Positions 6,258 through 8,504 of a stretch of 8,504 nucleotides of DNA are shown here, piece after piece. The DNA is from Paracoccus sp. (in: a-proteobacteria) (lineage in GTDB: Bacteria > Pseudomonadota > Alphaproteobacteria > Rhodobacterales > Rhodobacteraceae). The stretch lies in assembly GCA_018056045.1 (NCBI GenBank), contig JAGPGI010000096.1, positions 1 to 8,504 of the forward strand. Direction: 5' to 3'. The position numbers and the translations under genes are program-made. How positions within the stretch are numbered: the first letter of the stretch is position 1; each line of letters begins with the position of its first letter. Below the pieces are notes generated by a model, which had not been told where the DNA came from, searched no databases, and saw only the letters and a list, made by a program, of their open reading frames with translations.

Positions 6258-7640
6258 ATGTTTCTTTCGGTTTTCGACATCTTCAAGATCGGCGTCGGGC
6301 CTTCGTCCTCGCATACGATGGGGCCAATGGTGGCGGGCGGGCGGTTTCTGGATTCGCTGCGCGCCCAGCCGTTTCGCGCCCATGGCCTGCGCGCCAGCCT
6401 GCATGGCAGCCTGGCCTTTACCGGCAAGGGCCACGCGACCGACCGCGCCACCATTCTGGGGCTGGCCGGCTTCCTGCCCGAGACCATGAATGCCGAGGCC
6501 GCCGAGGCCGTGCTGGCCGAGAACCGCGACACCAGGACCCTGTCGCCCGAGGGGCTGGGGGATCTGGCCTTCGACCCGGCGCGCGACCTGATCTTCGACT
6601 TTGACCGGGCGCTGCCGGGGCATGCGAATGGCATGGTGCTGATGGCCACCGACGCGCAGGGCGACGTGATCTATCAGCAGACCTATTACTCCATCGGCGG
6701 CGGCTTCGTCCTGACCGAGGCCGAGCTGGCCGCGCGCGGCGACGACACCCGCACCGATGCCTCGCCCAAGGTGCCCCATCCCTTTGCCAGCGCCGCCGAG
6801 ATGCTGAGCATGGCCGAGCATTCGGGCAAATCCATCGCCGCCATGAAGCGCGAGAATGAGCGCGTCTTTCGCTCTGACCCCGAGATTTCGGCCGGCATCC
6901 ACCATATCTGGCAGGTGATGCGCGACTGCATGGATCGCGGCATCGCGACCGGGGGCATCCTGCCCGGCGGACTGTCGATCAGGCGCCGCGCCGCCGGCAT
7001 CCATGCCGCACTGAAGGCCGAGGCCGGGATGAACCTGACCGCGCCCCATGTCATCAACGACTGGATGTCCATGTATGCCATGGCCGTGAACGAGGAAAAC
7101 GCCGCTGGCGGGCAGGTGGTGACCGCCCCCACCAATGGCGCGGCGGGCGTGGTGCCGGCCGTCATCCGCTATTGGCTGGACCATGTCCCCGGCGCATCCG
7201 AACGCCAGTTGGACGATTTCCTGCTGACCGCCTCGGCGGTGGGCGGGCTGATCAAGCACAATGCCAGCATCTCGGGGGCGGAATGCGGCTGTCAGGCCGA
7301 GGTCGGCTCGGCCAGCGCCATGGCCGCGGCAGGGCTTTGCGCCGTTCTGGGCGGCAGCCCGCAACAGGTCGAAAACGCGGCCGAAATCGCGCTGGAGCAT
7401 CACCTTGGCATGACCTGCGACCCGGTCAAAGGGCTGGTGCAGGTGCCCTGCATCGAACGAAACGGGCTGGGCGCGATCAAGGCGGTCTCGGCCGCCAGCC
7501 TCGCGCTGCGCGGCGACGGCAATCATTTCGTGCCCCTGGACTCGGCCATCGAGACCATGCGCCAGACCGGCGCCGACATGAGCGAGAAATACAAGGAAAC
7601 CTCGCTGGGCGGGCTGGCCGTCAACGTCCCGAACTGCTGA
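6258..7640 (+). CDS. sdaA: L-serine ammonia-lyase, iron-sulphur type, single chain
   Basis: 460-aa cytosolic enzyme that deaminates L-serine to pyruvate and ammonia using a [4Fe-4S] cluster. The N-terminal part starts [20 protein letters not shown] (4-23), the hallmark of the beta domain. The alpha domain carries [13 protein letters not shown] (289-301), the Cys-Gly-Cys pair at 343-345, and Cys387 and Cys398 in the [11 protein letters not shown] region. The chain ends at Cys460. In the characterised Legionella enzyme three internal cysteines at near-identical spacing bind the cluster and the C-terminal Cys fills the fourth site; the same set is present here. Length agrees with E. coli SdaA (454 aa), and alpha and beta domains are fused rather than split. 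It is divergent from the dusB-ntr operon, across a 251-bp shared upstream region. The start is set by a good ribosome binding site. No terminator with a U-tract is visible after it. Confidence 0.97.
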   Translation: MFLSVFDIFKIGVGPSSSHTMGPMVAGGRFLDSLRAQPFRAHGLRASLHGSLAFTGKGHATDRATILGLAGFLPETMNAEAAEAVLAENRDTRTLSPEGLGDLAFDPARDLIFDFDRALPGHANGMVLMATDAQGDVIYQQTYYSIGGGFVLTEAELAARGDDTRTDASPKVPHPFASAAEMLSMAEHSGKSIAAMKRENERVFRSDPEISAGIHHIWQVMRDCMDRGIATGGILPGGLSIRRRAAGIHAALKAEAGMNLTAPHVINDWMSMYAMAVNEENAAGGQVVTAPTNGAAGVVPAVIRYWLDHVPGASERQLDDFLLTASAVGGLIKHNASISGAECGCQAEVGSASAMAAAGLCAVLGGSPQQVENAAEIALEHHLGMTCDPVKGLVQVPCIERNGLGAIKAVSAASLALRGDGNHFVPLDSAIETMRQTGADMSEKYKETSLGGLAVNVPNC

Positions 7641-7693
7641 AAACCGTGCGATAATTCGCGCATGTCGCGGCTTTCCTGCGGGTCCGGCCTGTC

Positions 7694-7742
7694 TTTGCTT
7701 GCCCATGTCATGGGGTTTGTGTAGCGAATATCCACAAGCAAA
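7694..7742 (+). repeat. Nested inverted repeats upstream of the lipoprotein gene
   Basis: TTTGCTTG (7694-7701) and CAAGCAAA (7735-7742) are exact 8-bp inverted repeats. Directly inside the left arm is a small hairpin, CCCAT-GTC-ATGGG (7702-7714). TTGTG (7717-7721) and CACAA (7733-7737) form a pairing that competes with the outer stem. The element lies in the 125-bp gap after sdaA, 23 nt before the next start. It lacks a U-tract on either strand, so it looks more like an operator or 5'-leader structure than a terminator. I see no convincing -35/-10 pair in this gap. Confidence 0.4.
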
Positions 7743-7765
7743 ACCAAGGAACCGGGACAGAGCAG

Positions 7766-8504
7766 ATGAAATTCCGTTCGGCTTTCGCCGTTCTCTCCAT
7801 GACTGTGGCTCTTGCCGCCTGCAGCGAATTGCCGTTCCAGAAGGACGCCGAGCCCGCGGCCAAAGGCCATGTCGGCCCGCCCGGCGTCTCGCCGCTGGAG
7901 CAGCCGATCGAGACCGGCGCCGAGATCGTCCCCGTATCGACCGCCGAAGCCAGCACCATGGCCGTCGCCATGTTCCGCGCCGCAGGCCCGGGCTGGACGG
8001 TCACCGCCGCCGACAAGAACGCCGTCTATGAACGGCCCGGCGCGAAATCGGTGGGCGTCACCGTGCGCCGCATGACCTATGCCAAGGGCGTCGAATTCGT
8101 CGGCACCATGAACGGTTCGGTGTTCTCGCTGAACATTCAGGCCGCCGCCTGCGAGGCGGGCGATGTCAAGACGCCCTTCACCGCCAAGCTGCGCGTCGGC
8201 AGCCAGCGCCTGACCGGCTGCGCCGCCGCCACCGACACCATGCCCAAGGCGCAGACCCGCGCTTCGTCGGCGCCGCCGAAACCCAAGACACAGCCGAAGC
8301 CCGCCCCCGCCAAGCCCGCCACCCCGGCGCCGACCCCGACCCCGGCCGAGGCGACGACCCCGGCGGTGACGGCACCGGCAACGACTGCCCCTGCGGCCCC
8401 CGCCCCCGGCGCGGCAACTACCCCGGCCATGCCCTCTACCAGCACGCCGGCACCGGTCGCGCCCCCGGCCGCGCCCCCCGCCGCGCCCCCGGCTGCCAGT
8501 GCCG
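7766..8504 (+). CDS. Putative lipoprotein with Pro/Ala-rich C-terminal region (partial, runs off the window)
   Basis: The frame from ATG 7766 is open to the window end: 246 codons with no stop, so the C-terminus is missing. Residues 1-19 form a lipoprotein signal peptide: Lys2 and Arg4, a hydrophobic stretch, and lipobox Leu-Ala-Ala-Cys with Cys19 as the lipidated residue. Ser20 at the next position suggests outer-membrane sorting by the E. coli rule. A compact domain covers about 60-155, with Gly-Pro-Gly-Trp near 74-77, a Glu-Phe-Val-Gly-Thr strand near 110-114, and Cys129 and Cys152, which could form a periplasmic disulphide. The pattern (aromatic after Gly-x-Gly, a late Cys, then Leu-x-Gly-Cys) recalls COG3650-type envelope lipoproteins; I hold this loosely. 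From about 160 onward the chain is low-complexity Pro/Ala/Thr/Lys, probably a wall- or periplasm-spanning linker. GGGA (7754-7757), 8 nt before the ATG, is a fair ribosome binding site. Function unknown. Confidence 0.82.
   Translation, partial: MKFRSAFAVLSMTVALAACSELPFQKDAEPAAKGHVGPPGVSPLEQPIETGAEIVPVSTAEASTMAVAMFRAAGPGWTVTAADKNAVYERPGAKSVGVTVRRMTYAKGVEFVGTMNGSVFSLNIQAAACEAGDVKTPFTAKLRVGSQRLTGCAAATDTMPKAQTRASSAPPKPKTQPKPAPAKPATPAPTPTPAEATTPAVTAPATTAPAAPAPGAATTPAMPSTSTPAPVAPPAAPPAAPPAASA
8459..8494 (+). repeat. Three tandem 12-bp repeats encoding Ala-Pro-Pro-Ala
   Basis: Three adjacent 12-bp units (8459-8470, 8471-8482, 8483-8494) share the pattern GCG-CCC-CCn-GCn, differing at one or two bases. 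Each encodes Ala-Pro-Pro-Ala in the lipoprotein tail. Because the unit is a multiple of three, gain or loss of copies would keep the frame and only alter tail length. The array may continue past the window end. Confidence 0.7.

Noticed and set aside
6057..7706. A 549-codon minus-strand open frame opposite sdaA reaching the dusB upstream region.
   Set aside because: It is entirely antisense to a clearly functional enzyme gene, has no family motif and a composition like other shadow frames. An upstream gene of the dusB operon is not supported.
1..8504. Mobile elements, CRISPR arrays, tRNA or rRNA genes, or a defence system.
   Set aside because: Reading both strands shows no transposase or integrase motifs, no regular repeat-spacer pattern and no RNA gene signature. 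Nearly all bases belong to core regulatory or metabolic genes.

Overview
The window is high-GC, densely coded chromosomal DNA from an alphaproteobacterium, most likely a Rhodobacteraceae member of the Paracoccus/Rhodobacter kind. The evidence is the gene order dusB(nifR3)-ntrB-ntrC-ntrY-ntrX on one strand, an NtrC that lacks the sigma54-contact loop (a known trait of Rhodobacter capsulatus NtrC), and the strong third-position GC bias. I assign this from recognised protein motifs and gene order only; no database search was run.

Minus strand, 6006 down to 1: a nitrogen-regulation operon. dusB (tRNA-dihydrouridine synthase, historically nifR3) overlaps ntrB by 4 bp (ATGA). ntrB (cytosolic histidine kinase) is followed after 8 nt by ntrC (response regulator). 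After a 69-nt gap comes ntrY (membrane sensor kinase), whose stop overlaps the start of ntrX by 4 bp; only the first four ntrX codons are inside the window. The 69-nt ntrC-ntrY gap is the only real break in the operon. It holds inverted repeats on both sides of a lone Shine-Dalgarno sequence.

Divergent region, 6007-6257 (251 bp): the shared upstream region of dusB and sdaA. It contains a plausible dusB promoter whose -35 hexamer lies inside a perfect dyad (TGCGAC-N9-GTCGCA), a further GTCGCA copy toward sdaA, and a clear ribosome binding site for sdaA.

Plus strand, 6258-8504: sdaA encodes a complete one-chain, iron-sulphur L-serine ammonia-lyase with its cluster cysteines and C-terminal Cys. 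After 125 bp with inverted repeats comes a lipoprotein gene (from 7766) that runs off the end. Its Pro/Ala-rich tail includes 12-bp tandem repeats.

Together NtrB/NtrC and NtrY/NtrX would sense and transmit nitrogen status (NtrY/NtrX has also been tied to redox and envelope state in this group), while SdaA releases ammonia and pyruvate from serine. A functional link between sdaA and the ntr operon is inference from the shared upstream region. I see no mobile element, CRISPR array, RNA gene or unknown multi-gene system; the notable signals are the divergent NtrC ATPase domain and the structured control regions.
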